Shown here: one piece after another, positions 54,534 through 63,188 of the stretch
How the letters are laid out: every line of letters starts with the position of its first letter
Position numbering within the stretch: the first letter of the stretch is position 1
Source: an uncultured Eubacteriales bacterium
GTDB lineage: Bacteria; Bacillota; Clostridia; Oscillospirales; UMGS1783
Direction: 5' to 3'
Length of the DNA stretch: 64,000 nt
Assembly: GCA_934456365.1 (NCBI GenBank)
Contig: CAKSHC010000007.1
Location: 1-64,000 of the forward strand
The notes under the pieces: model-generated
Told to the model about the DNA's origin: nothing
Database searches by the model: none
Seen by the model: only the letters and a program-made list of their open reading frames with translations
Position numbers and translations under genes: made by a program

Positions 54534-55178
54534 ATGAGAATGCGCAAGAAGAAAAACTGCGCCGCGCGCACCGAGCGTGCGTCGGCCTATTTATTTGACC
54601 CGGCGGGGAAGGAAGGGGTGACCTGCGAGGATCTGTTTGGGCGGCAGGGGCCCTTTTATCTGGAGATCGGCTGCGGCAAGGGGCGCTTCCTCTGCGAGCA
54701 GGGGCGGCGGCACCCGGAGCGGTTTTTCGCGGGGATCGAGCGGATCCCGGACGTTCTGGTTCTGGCGCTCGAGAAGGCGGCGGCGGTCGAGCAGCAGAAT
54801 GTGCGCTTTCTTTCTTTGGACGCCGAGGCGCTCTGCGAGGTGTTTGCTCCAGCCGCGGTGGACGGGATCTATCTGAATTTTTCCGATCCCTGGCCCAAGG
54901 CGCGCCACGCCAAGCGGCGGCTCAACGGGCCGGCCTTTTTGGAGCGTTATCGGCGGCTGCTCAAGCCGGGCGGAACGATCGAGATCAAGACGGATAATGC
55001 GGACCTGTTTGACTTCGGGCTGGAGAGCCTGGAGGCGGGCGGCTGGGAGATCCTCGATCTTTCCCGGGATCTGACGGCCGAGCAGCGGGAGGAAAACGTG
55101 GTCACCGAATACGAGCAGCGGTGGAGCGAAATGGGGATCAAGATCAACTTCGTGAAGGCTTCCCCGGCGAAAAAATAA
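54534..55178 (+). CDS. trmB: tRNA (guanine(46)-N7-)-methyltransferase TrmB
   Basis: Methylates G46 in the variable loop of tRNA. SAM site LEIGCGKGRFL, acidic GIERIPDVL, catalytic/binding SDPWPKARHAKRRL, and the C-terminal TEYEQRW signature. The 214-residue protein starts at ATG 54534 after GGAGGG; the upstream ATG is inside the promoter. Single gene with its own promoter and terminator. Confidence 0.97.
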   Translation: MRMRKKKNCAARTERASAYLFDPAGKEGVTCEDLFGRQGPFYLEIGCGKGRFLCEQGRRHPERFFAGIERIPDVLVLALEKAAAVEQQNVRFLSLDAEALCEVFAPAAVDGIYLNFSDPWPKARHAKRRLNGPAFLERYRRLLKPGGTIEIKTDNADLFDFGLESLEAGGWEILDLSRDLTAEQREENVVTEYEQRWSEMGIKINFVKASPAKK

Positions 55179-55180
55179 GG

Positions 55181-55213
55181 ATTGCCCCGTACCGTTGGTA
55201 TGGGGCAATTTTT
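55181..55213 (+). terminator. Terminator after trmB
   Basis: ATTGCCCC-g-TACC pairs with GGTA-t-GGGGCAAT around GTT, then TTTT. Confidence 0.88.
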
Positions 55214-55231
55214 GGGCTTTGCATAAAATGC

Positions 55232-55260
55232 TTGCATTTTTGAGAGAATTGTATTAAAAT
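55232..55260 (+). promoter_or_regulatory. Promoter of the M23 peptidase gene
   Basis: TTGCAT at 55232-55237, 17 bases, TAAAAT at 55255-55260. Confidence 0.6.
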
Positions 55261-55305
55261 GTAATCGGTTGTTACCAAATTGTAATTTTTACGGAAGGTT
55301 TTTGT

Positions 55306-56937
55306 ATGGCGAGAACGAGGGCGAACGGAAGAAGAACGGGCGCGGCGCCGGGCGGCGCGCGGCCGCGGCGGCGGGCGGGAAGCCTGGCCGATTTTCTCGC
55401 GCAGCCTGAGGAAGGATATACGGCGCGTGAGGATGCGCAGGAAGTGGTTTTTGAGCCGGTGAAGCAGGAGCGGCGGGAAAAACGGGATGGCGCGCGGGAC
55501 TGGGCTCACATCCGGGAGTATCTGCGCGACGAGTTGGCGGCGGATCCGGAGGGCTTTTTGCTGAAGGCTTTTTCGAGCCTGGGCGAAGCGATGATGCGCT
55601 TTCTGCGCTTTTTCGGGTCTTTTTCGCGGTATCTGCTTTTTCCGCTGAGTGTGCTGATCCTTCTGACGGGGATCACGGTGGCGAGCGCCTGCACGGTGGG
55701 GCTCCGGGTGACGGTAGACGGAGTGGATCTGGGCGTGGTGAGCGACGCGGGGGTTTACGAAACGGCCAAGGCGGCGGTGGAGGAAAGCTATTCCGAGCGC
55801 CTGGGCGAGGCCTTTGCGATGGAGCAGGCCCCGGTTTACACGCTGAGCCTGGTGTCGCGGGGCGAGGTTGTGAGCGAGCAGGCCTTGCAGGAGAATATTT
55901 CGCGCATCTGCGAAGAGGCGGCCGGGCGCAGCTGGGGGCTTTTTGTGGACGGCGAGCTGGTGGGGACCTACACGAGCGAAAACGCCATCTATGAGATGCT
56001 GGAAGCGATCAAGAAGCCCTACGAGAGCGGGCTGACGGGTGAAGCGGCCGTTTTTATGAACGAGGTGAAGGTGGAGCGGGATATTTACCCGGATTCCTTC
56101 TCGATGAGTATTGCGCAGCTGCGGGCGAAGCTTCTGTGCGGCGGGAGCGCGGTGCAGTATTCCTCGGCGGAGGGCGATACGGCGGAGAGCATCTGCGAAG
56201 CCTTCGGGCTGAGCTCCACGGTTCTGCATCTTCTGAACCCCTCGGTGAATTTCGACGGGCTGCCGGCCGGGACGATCCTGACGGTGGGCGACAACACGCC
56301 GCTTCTTTCGGTGCAGGTGTCGCGCACGATCGTTTACGAAGAGGCGATTCCTTTCGACACAGTTTCGAGCGAGAGCGCGGACCTGTGGGACGGGAGCGTG
56401 CAGATCATCAGCGCGGGTGTGGAAGGCGCGCGGCAGGTCACGGCGCAGGTCGTGGTGGTGGACGGTGTGGAGATCAGCCGGGTGATTTCGAGCGAGGTGG
56501 TGCTGCGCGAGCCGGTGACGCAGTATCAGCTGGTGGGCACCAAGCCGATTTCGGCGACGGGCCGGTTTATCTGGCCGATCGCGGGCTACGGGATCATCAC
56601 GAGCGATTTCGGCGCCTGGCGCGGCGATCATTACCACATGGGCATCGACATCGCGGCCAACTCCGGTACCGATATTTTCGCCTGCGACGCGGGCGTGGTG
56701 ACGGTGGCCGGCTGGAGCGACGGCGGATATGGCTACAATGTGGAGATCGACCACGGAAACGGGATCAAGACGCGCTATTCGCACTGCCGCGAGGTTTATG
56801 TTTCGGTGGGTCAGATCGTGTACCAGGGACAGACGGTGGCAGCCGTCGGGTCTTCGGGCTGGTCGACCGGGCCGCACTGCCACTTCTCTTTGGAAGTGGA
56901 CGGGAGCTATGTGAACCCGCACTATTATATTTCCTGA
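55306..56937 (+). CDS. LysM-G5-M23 cell-wall hydrolase, membrane anchored
   Basis: A 543-residue protein: a basic, Ala/Arg-rich cytosolic N-terminus of about 100 residues, one transmembrane helix (about 108-128), an extracytoplasmic stretch, LysM (about 285-330, GDTAESICEAFGLSSTVLHL), G5 (about 335-415) and a C-terminal LytM/M23 domain. Zinc ligands are intact (HYHMGIDIA and HCHFSLE), so it should be an active endopeptidase of peptidoglycan cross-links. It resembles the SpoIVFA/DipM-type domain order used at division or in spores, but the exact role is open. The SD is GGAAGG. Confidence 0.92.
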   Translation: MARTRANGRRTGAAPGGARPRRRAGSLADFLAQPEEGYTAREDAQEVVFEPVKQERREKRDGARDWAHIREYLRDELAADPEGFLLKAFSSLGEAMMRFLRFFGSFSRYLLFPLSVLILLTGITVASACTVGLRVTVDGVDLGVVSDAGVYETAKAAVEESYSERLGEAFAMEQAPVYTLSLVSRGEVVSEQALQENISRICEEAAGRSWGLFVDGELVGTYTSENAIYEMLEAIKKPYESGLTGEAAVFMNEVKVERDIYPDSFSMSIAQLRAKLLCGGSAVQYSSAEGDTAESICEAFGLSSTVLHLLNPSVNFDGLPAGTILTVGDNTPLLSVQVSRTIVYEEAIPFDTVSSESADLWDGSVQIISAGVEGARQVTAQVVVVDGVEISRVISSEVVLREPVTQYQLVGTKPISATGRFIWPIAGYGIITSDFGAWRGDHYHMGIDIAANSGTDIFACDAGVVTVAGWSDGGYGYNVEIDHGNGIKTRYSHCREVYVSVGQIVYQGQTVAAVGSSGWSTGPHCHFSLEVDGSYVNPHYYIS

Positions 56938-56941
56938 AGCT

Positions 56942-56976
56942 CGGCCCCTCCTTTGGTTTGGGAGGGGCCGGTTTTT
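56942..56976 (+). terminator. Terminator after the M23 peptidase gene
   Basis: CGGCCCCTCC pairs with GGAGGGGCCG, followed by TTTTT. Confidence 0.9.
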
Positions 56977-56978
56977 GG

Positions 56979-57007
56979 TTGACAGGAGGGCGGCGGGGGA
57001 GTAAAAT
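56979..57007 (+). promoter_or_regulatory. pgi promoter
   Basis: TTGACA at 56979-56984, 17 bases, TAAAAT at 57002-57007. It starts directly after the upstream terminator T run. Confidence 0.85.
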
Positions 57008-57038
57008 AAGAACGAAAAAGAAACCGGAGGAAACGGAT

Positions 57039-58316
57039 ATGAAATGTGATGTGCGGTATGCGGATCGGTTTTTGAAGCAGGATCCCGAGAAGGCCTACGG
57101 CGAGGCGGCGCTGGACGCGCTGCGGGCGCTGAAGGCCGGGACGGGCGCGGGCAGCGATTTTATCGGGTGGCTCGAGCCGGGTCGGGATATTGATCTGGAT
57201 AAAATCCGCGCGGCGGCGGAGAAGATCCGCTCCATGGCGGATATTTTTGTGGTGATCGGGATCGGCGGCTCGTATATGGGGGCCAAGTGCGCGCTGGATT
57301 TCCTGTGCGGGCCTTACTACAACGAAACGACCGACGGGCCGAAGGTTTATTTTGCGGGCAACAACATGAGCCCGGACGCGCTGGGCCGGCTGCTGGCGCT
57401 TTGCGAGAAGGGGAGCGTGGCGGTGAACGTGGTGTCCAAATCGGGCACGACGACCGAGCCGGCGATCGCTTTCCGGATGTTCCGGGATCTTCTGATCCGC
57501 CGCTACGGCGCGGGCGCGGCCGAGCGGATTTTTGTGACGACCGACGCGCACCGCGGCGCGCTGCGGCCGCTGGCCGAGAAGGAGGGCTACGAGAGCTTTG
57601 TGGTGCCCGACGACATCGGCGGGCGCTATTCGGTGCTGACCGATGTGGGCCTTCTGCCGATCGCGGTGGCCGGGGTGGATGTGGAAGAGCTGCTTGCCGG
57701 CGCGCGCGAAGGGATGGCGGATTATCTGACCGAGGATCTGAAGAAAAACGACGCACTGGCTTATGCGCTGCGCCGCCATGCTCTTTATGAAGAGGGCAAG
57801 GAGATCGAGGTGCTGACCGGCTACGAGCCCTCGCTTTTCTCGCTTTCGCTCTGGTGGCAGCAGCTTTACGGCGAGAGCCACGGCAAGGAAGGGAAAGGGA
57901 TCTTCCCGGTGGCGCTGACCTACACCCAGGATCTGCATTCGATGGGCCAGTATCTCCAGCAGGGGCGGCGCAACAATTTTGAAACGGTGCTTTGGGTGGA
58001 GAAGCCGGAGAAGGATCTGGCGCTCTGCGCAGGCGACCCGGCCGACGGGCTGGGGTATCTGGAGGGGAAAACGCTCCAGTACATCAACAGCAAGGCCTAC
58101 GAGGGCGTTTTGCAGGCGCATGTGGACGGCGGAGTGCCCAACCTTCTGCTGACTCTGCCCGATCGCTCGGCGCGCACGCTGGGGCGGCTGTTTTCCTTCT
58201 TTGAGGTGGGCTGCGCCATCGGCGGCTATCTTCTGAAGGTCAATCCCTTCGACCAGCCCGGGGTGGAGGATTACAAGCGCAACATGTTTGCTCTTTTGGG
58301 CAAACCGAAGAACTAA
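57039..58316 (+). CDS. pgi: Glucose-6-phosphate isomerase
   Basis: Interconverts glucose-6-phosphate and fructose-6-phosphate. SIS-fold motifs: GIGGSYMGAKCALDFL, SKSGTTTEPAIAFR, the catalytic-loop GGRYSVLTDVGLLP, HSMGQYLQQGRRNNFET and the C-terminal Lys segment. The 425-residue length is typical of the short Gram-positive form. CCGGAGGAAACGG precedes ATG 57039. A longer in-frame upstream extension is the shadow of the M23 gene. Confidence 0.97.
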   Translation: MKCDVRYADRFLKQDPEKAYGEAALDALRALKAGTGAGSDFIGWLEPGRDIDLDKIRAAAEKIRSMADIFVVIGIGGSYMGAKCALDFLCGPYYNETTDGPKVYFAGNNMSPDALGRLLALCEKGSVAVNVVSKSGTTTEPAIAFRMFRDLLIRRYGAGAAERIFVTTDAHRGALRPLAEKEGYESFVVPDDIGGRYSVLTDVGLLPIAVAGVDVEELLAGAREGMADYLTEDLKKNDALAYALRRHALYEEGKEIEVLTGYEPSLFSLSLWWQQLYGESHGKEGKGIFPVALTYTQDLHSMGQYLQQGRRNNFETVLWVEKPEKDLALCAGDPADGLGYLEGKTLQYINSKAYEGVLQAHVDGGVPNLLLTLPDRSARTLGRLFSFFEVGCAIGGYLLKVNPFDQPGVEDYKRNMFALLGKPKN

Positions 58317-58332
58317 ATTGCGAATCTCCCCC

Positions 58333-58361
58333 TTGCGCGGGGGGAGGAAATTTGGTATAAT
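58333..58361 (+). promoter_or_regulatory. Promoter of the small P-loop gene
   Basis: TTGCGC at 58333-58338, 17 bases, TATAAT at 58356-58361. The -35 lies in the loop of a C7/G7 inverted repeat (58326-58346). Confidence 0.7.
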
Positions 58362-58406
58362 AAAGATACCCGAGAGGGACAACAGAAAAAAAGGAGGCAC
58401 GACAAC

Positions 58407-58823
58407 ATGATCAAAGCGATTATGGGACTGAAGGGCTCCGGCAAGACCAAGGCTCTGGCGGATATGGCCAACCAGGCGGTGGCTCAGTCGCGCGGGAATG
58501 TGGTCTACATTGAGAAGGGCAAGACGCTGATGTTTGACATCAACCACAAGGCGCGTCTTGTGAACATAGACGATTACGGAATTTCGGATTACGAAGGGCT
58601 CTACGGCTTTCTGGCCGGGCTGGTTGCCGGCAACCACGACATCACCGATGTTTTCATCGATTCGGTGACCAAGATCTGCACCTACGACATTTCCGATATC
58701 GAAGCCTTCCTCATCAAGGCCGACGCGCTTTCCAAGCTGGACGACACCAACATCACCGTGACCATCTCCGGCGACGCGGCGGAAGCGACCGATGGAATCC
58801 GCAAGTATCTGATCGAGATCTGA
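58407..58823 (+). CDS. Small P-loop protein of unknown function
   Basis: A 138-residue protein beginning MIKAIMGLKGSGKTKAL, a Walker A loop. A hydrophobic strand ending DVFIDSV could be Walker B. The middle IEKGKTLMFDINHKARLVNIDDY has no match to kinases I know. It is too short for a full AAA or kinase domain. AAAGGAGG precedes the start. It is monocistronic, in front of the rplU-prp-rpmA-obg cluster, and its terminator overlaps the rplU promoter. Clostridia-restricted conservation is my impression and was not checked. Confidence 0.8.
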   Translation: MIKAIMGLKGSGKTKALADMANQAVAQSRGNVVYIEKGKTLMFDINHKARLVNIDDYGISDYEGLYGFLAGLVAGNHDITDVFIDSVTKICTYDISDIEAFLIKADALSKLDDTNITVTISGDAAEATDGIRKYLIEI

Positions 58824-58838
58824 GCAAACAAAATTTTG

Positions 58839-58880
58839 GTCCCGCAGGCGAAAAAGTGTTGACGCCTGCGGGACTTTGTG
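58839..58880 (+). terminator. Terminator of the P-loop gene, overlapping the rplU promoter
   Basis: GTCCCGCAGGCG (58839-58850) pairs with CGCCTGCGGGAC (58863-58874), followed by TTTGTGTT. Confidence 0.8.
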
Positions 58881-58887
58881 TTATAAT
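58859..58887 (+). promoter_or_regulatory. rplU promoter
   Basis: TTGACG at 58859-58864, 17 bases, TATAAT at 58882-58887. The -35 and spacer lie in the 3' arm of the upstream terminator. Confidence 0.85.
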
Positions 58888-58892
58888 ACACG

Positions 58893-58968
58893 ATGCCGCA
58901 TGTGTGCGGGTTTGAAGTGCGAATGCCACCTGCTGCAGCGAGTCTACAAAAGAAAGTGAGGTGCTTTG
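58893..58968 (+). promoter_or_regulatory. Ribosomal protein L21 leader-like RNA
   Basis: The untranslated leader between the rplU start site and its ribosome binding site contains a CCGCA-TGTG-TGCGG hairpin and a GCCACCTGCTGCAGC stretch. Firmicutes carry a conserved L21 leader upstream of rplU; position fits, but covariance was not tested. Confidence 0.55.
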
Positions 58969-58970
58969 GA

Positions 58971-59282
58971 TTGTACGCGATCATTGAAACCGGCGGAAAA
59001 CAGTACAAAGTACAGGAGGGCGACGTGATCTTCGTGGAGAAGCTCGACGTGGCCGAAGGAGAAGCCGTGACCTTTGATAAGGTTCTGGTCATCGGCGAGG
59101 ACAAGGGCATCAAGGCCGGCGCTCCCTATGTGAAGGGCGCGACCGTGGATGCGAAGGTTCTCAAAAACGGGAAGAATCCCAAGATCTACGTCTTTAAGTT
59201 TAAGGCCAAGAAGAATTATCGCCGCAAGACCGGCCATCGTCAGCCCTATACGAAGGTTGAGATCGGCGCGATCAACGCGTAA
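58971..59282 (+). CDS. rplU: 50S ribosomal protein L21
   Basis: Binds 23S rRNA domain V-side helices. The product starts (M)[17 protein letters not shown], the universal L21 N-terminus, and ends with [18 protein letters not shown] 58971 is chosen because it gives this N-terminus and has GTGAGGTG upstream; the ATG at 58893 would add 26 unrelated residues from the leader. It has 103 residues. First of rplU-prp-rpmA. Confidence 0.97.
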   Translation: MYAIIETGGKQYKVQEGDVIFVEKLDVAEGEAVTFDKVLVIGEDKGIKAGAPYVKGATVDAKVLKNGKNPKIYVFKFKAKKNYRRKTGHRQPYTKVEIGAINA

Positions 59283-59290
59283 AAGCGGCC

Positions 59291-59605
59291 ATGATCCGCT
59301 GCCGGTTTGAGAAAAAGGCCGGGGCTCTGACGGGGTTTTCGCTCGCGGGGCATGCCGGTTATGCCGAAGAGGGATCGGATATCGTGTGCGCGGCGGTGAG
59401 CGCCGCCTGCGATCTGACGATTCATCTGGCCGAAAGCTATTTCGGCTGCGCTCCCGCGGTTTGCGAGGGCGACGGGCGCATTTCGTTTCAGGCGCGGGAA
59501 TCGGCCGGGGACGCCGACCGGCTGCTGCGGGGCTTTCTGGATTATCTCCGGGAGGTGGAACGCGGCTACGGGGCGTTCATTCAAATTCAGATTACGGAGG
59601 TGTAA
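59291..59605 (+). CDS. prp: Ribosomal-processing cysteine protease Prp
   Basis: Cleaves the N-terminal extension of L27 during ribosome assembly. The catalytic pair lies in [21 protein letters not shown] (His and Cys). It has 104 residues. It sits between rplU and rpmA as in all Firmicutes with the long L27. Its last codons overlap the ribosome binding site of rpmA. Confidence 0.95.
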   Translation: MIRCRFEKKAGALTGFSLAGHAGYAEEGSDIVCAAVSAACDLTIHLAESYFGCAPAVCEGDGRISFQARESAGDADRLLRGFLDYLREVERGYGAFIQIQITEV

Positions 59606-59607
59606 CA

Positions 59608-59889
59608 ATGCTTAGACTTGGTTTACAGTTTTTCGCCCATAAAAAGGGAATGGGCTCGACCAAGAACGGACGGGACAGCGAAAGCAAGCGCCTTGGCGCG
59701 AAGCGGGCTGACGGGCAGTTCGTTTTGGCCGGCAACATTCTTTTCACCCAGCGCGGCACGAAGATCCATCCGGGCGTGAATGTCGGGATCGGCTCGAACG
59801 ACACCCTTTTCGCCTTGAAAGACGGTGTGGTGAAATACGAGCGCGTGGGCAAGGATCGCAAGAGAGTCAGCGTGTACGAACAGGCCTGA
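59608..59889 (+). CDS. rpmA: 50S ribosomal protein L27 with Prp-cleavable N-terminus
   Basis: L27 reaches into the peptidyl-transferase centre. The N-terminus [14 protein letters not shown] carries the LxLQFF extension removed by Prp before the AHKKG. The rest ([32 protein letters not shown]) is typical. It has 93 residues. GGAGGTG precedes ATG 59608. Confidence 0.98.
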   Translation: MLRLGLQFFAHKKGMGSTKNGRDSESKRLGAKRADGQFVLAGNILFTQRGTKIHPGVNVGIGSNDTLFALKDGVVKYERVGKDRKRVSVYEQA

Positions 59890-59910
59890 CCGGCGAATCA
59901 TCGGAATAAA

Positions 59911-61224
<1,314 letters not shown>

Positions 61225-61329
61225 GGAACCGCGCCTCATGCTCCGCTTTGTTTCCCTGTTTTGTGAGGGCCATTTCGCGGCCACCGCGGCGGCTTTTGCG
61301 CGAAAGCAGAGTCGGAAACGGGAAAAGAA

Positions 61330-61363
61330 AAGCGATTGTCCTTTTGGGCAATCGCTTGTTTTC
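61330..61363 (+). terminator. Terminator after obg
   Basis: AAGCGATTG (61330-61338) pairs with CAATCGCTT (61349-61357), followed by GTTTTCC. Confidence 0.75.
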
Positions 61364-61389
61364 CGAAGGGTGGCTTGTCAGACGGCTCC

Positions 61390-61417
61390 TTGTCTTTGAG
61401 TGAAATAAGGATAGAAT
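61390..61417 (+). promoter_or_regulatory. Possible promoter of the PHP gene
   Basis: TTGTCT at 61390-61395, 16 bases, TAGAAT at 61412-61417. Confidence 0.5.
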
Positions 61418-61437
61418 CAGAAAAAAGGGGAGAGGAC

Positions 61438-62289
61438 ATGGGAAAAATCTGCGATCTGCACACGCATTCCCTTTGTTCCGACGGGACTCTCGCCCCGGCG
61501 GCGCTGGCGGCGCAGGCGGCCGAGCTGGGGCTGGGGGCGGTTGCTCTGACCGACCACAACACCACGGCGGGGCTGCGGGACTTTTTGGCGGCCGGGCAGC
61601 CGGGCGGGCCGGAGCTGGTGGCGGGGTGCGAGCTGACGACCGAATGGCAGGGGCGGGAGCTGCACCTGCTGGGGCTTTTTCTGCGTCCGGGGGTCTGGGA
61701 CGCGGTGGAGGATCGGGTGCTGGTTTTTCGCCGGGCCAAGGAGGAGAGCAACCGAAGCCTGTGCGCGGCTTTGACGGCGGCGGGACTGCCGGTGGACTAT
61801 GGGGCTTTGTGGTCGTCGGTGAGGGGCGGCTCGATCAACCGGGCGAATGTGGCGGCTTTTATGAAGGCGAGGGGGATGGTTTCTTCGATCAACGAGGCCT
61901 TTGTGCGCTATCTGGAGCCGGGACTGGGGTTTTACGAGCCGCCCGCGCGGCCGGACGCTTTGGAAACGGCGGCTTTTCTGCGGGGGCTGGGAGCGGTTCC
62001 CGTTTTGGCGCATCCTTTTCTGCATTTGGATGAGGAGGATCTGGAGGAATTTCTGCCGCAGGCTCGGGAGCGGGGGCTATGCGGGATGGAGGTTTTTTAT
62101 CCGCGCTTCACGGCGGAGCAGACGGCGCTGGCGCAGGAGCTTTGCCGGCGGTTCGGGATTTTGCCGAGCGGGGGCTCGGATTTCCACGGGAAAAACAAGC
62201 CGGACATCGCTCTGGGCCGGGGGCGCGGGGAGCTTTTCGTGCCGATGGAATTTTACGAAGGATTGAAAGAAAAAGCGCAGTCAATTTGA
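61438..62289 (+). CDS. PHP-domain phosphoesterase (YciV/RnmA-like)
   Basis: A 283-residue polymerase-and-histidinol-phosphatase-fold hydrolase. Metal ligands: CDLHTHSLCSDG, LTDHNTTAG, CELTTEW, the VLAHPFLH segment and GGSDFHGKNKP. Relatives include the RNase AM/YciV nucleoside-3',5'-bisphosphate phosphatase. ATG 61438 follows GGGGAGAGGA. It converges with the AraC gene over an 9-bp overlap, sharing a terminator. Confidence 0.9.
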   Translation: MGKICDLHTHSLCSDGTLAPAALAAQAAELGLGAVALTDHNTTAGLRDFLAAGQPGGPELVAGCELTTEWQGRELHLLGLFLRPGVWDAVEDRVLVFRRAKEESNRSLCAALTAAGLPVDYGALWSSVRGGSINRANVAAFMKARGMVSSINEAFVRYLEPGLGFYEPPARPDALETAAFLRGLGAVPVLAHPFLHLDEEDLEEFLPQARERGLCGMEVFYPRFTAEQTALAQELCRRFGILPSGGSDFHGKNKPDIALGRGRGELFVPMEFYEGLKEKAQSI

Positions 62290-62300
62290 CTGCGCTTTTT
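62271..62300. terminator. Bidirectional terminator at the PHP/AraC convergence
   Basis: AAAAGCGCAGTCA (62271-62283) pairs with TGACTGCGCTTTT (62287-62299). It overlaps both stop codons. Confidence 0.85.
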
Positions 62301-63066
62301 GCTGTTCGGCCCAGGCGCGGGGGGAGAGGCCGGTGGATTTTTTGAAGGCGCGGCTGAAATAGGCGGGGTCGGAGAAGCCGGCGCGTTCGGCGATCTCGGC
62401 GACGGAGAATTCGGAGGACGAAAGCAGCTCGCGGGCGTAGGTGAGCCGGGCGCGGCGCAGCGTTTCCGAGGGGGAGAGGCCGGTGGTGCGAAGAAAGAGG
62501 CGGCGCAGGTAGGTGACGCTGATGCCGCAGGCGGCGGCGAGGGTTTCGTCGGTCAGGTCGGGGGAGGTATAGCCTTCCGCGATGGCGGTCAGAGCGGGGG
62601 CGATGCGGGCCTTGAGGGGGCCGCCCGCGTAGGCGGCGGCCTGTTCGGCCTTTAAGGCGGCGAGGATTTTATACACGTCGCCAAGCGCGCTTTCGCGGTA
62701 GCCGGGGCGTTTGGTTTTCCAGCTCTGCACAACCGACTGAAAGCGGGCGAGGGTGGGCTCGGGGTCGCGCAGGTGAACGCGGAAGGGGCCGGTATCCGGC
62801 GCGGCGGCGAGGCGGAAGTTAACGGCATAAACGAAGTCGCGTGCGGTGGGGCGGGTGAAGTCGACGGTATAGGAGGAGCCTTGGGGGAGGAAGACGCAGT
62901 CGCCCGGGCCGGCGGTCAGCGCGGCGCCGGTGGAAAAGCGGTAAACGCACTCACCGGAAATGGTGAGGGCGAGGCCGTGGGCCGGGCGGTTGGGGTGGAG
63001 GCGCTCGCCCGTCCCGAAGGGGACGTGGATGGCGAGCAGGATCTCGGTGAGAAGAAAATCGGGCAT
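62281..63066 (-). CDS. AraC-family transcriptional regulator
   Basis: A 261-residue regulator. The N-terminal cupin-like sensing domain (about 1-150, with GDCVFLPQGSSYTVDF) is followed by two HTH motifs: LAAACGISVTYLRRLFLRTTG and VAEIAERAGFSDPAYFSRAFKKSTG, the AraC signature. ATG 63066 is chosen for GGGAGG upstream. It is divergent from the glycyl-radical enzyme gene, with a palindrome in the shared interval, so it probably controls that gene in response to a sugar or diol. Confidence 0.93.
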   Translation of the reverse strand: MPDFLLTEILLAIHVPFGTGERLHPNRPAHGLALTISGECVYRFSTGAALTAGPGDCVFLPQGSSYTVDFTRPTARDFVYAVNFRLAAAPDTGPFRVHLRDPEPTLARFQSVVQSWKTKRPGYRESALGDVYKILAALKAEQAAAYAGGPLKARIAPALTAIAEGYTSPDLTDETLAAACGISVTYLRRLFLRTTGLSPSETLRRARLTYARELLSSSEFSVAEIAERAGFSDPAYFSRAFKKSTGLSPRAWAEQQKAQSN

Positions 63067-63135
63067 GGCAAAGGCCTCCCTTCTGAAAAAAGGATAGCAC
63101 ATTTGTGTCGGATTCGTCAAGAAGGAATGGAAAAT

Positions 63136-63150
63136 GCATTTCAAAAATGC
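63136..63150. promoter_or_regulatory. Palindrome in the AraC/glycyl-radical enzyme interval
   Basis: GCATTT-CAA-AAATGC is a perfect 6-bp inverted repeat just upstream of a TAAAAT -10-like box (63154-63159). No good -35 is present, as expected for an activator-dependent promoter. Confidence 0.45.
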
Positions 63151-63188
63151 GGATAAAATCGTATGATAAAGAAAAAAGGGAGGGTTGG

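Noticed and set aside
56136..57038. In-frame upstream extension of pgi through the M23 gene
   Set aside because: It reads the M23 gene in another frame; pgi has its own promoter and SD before 57039.
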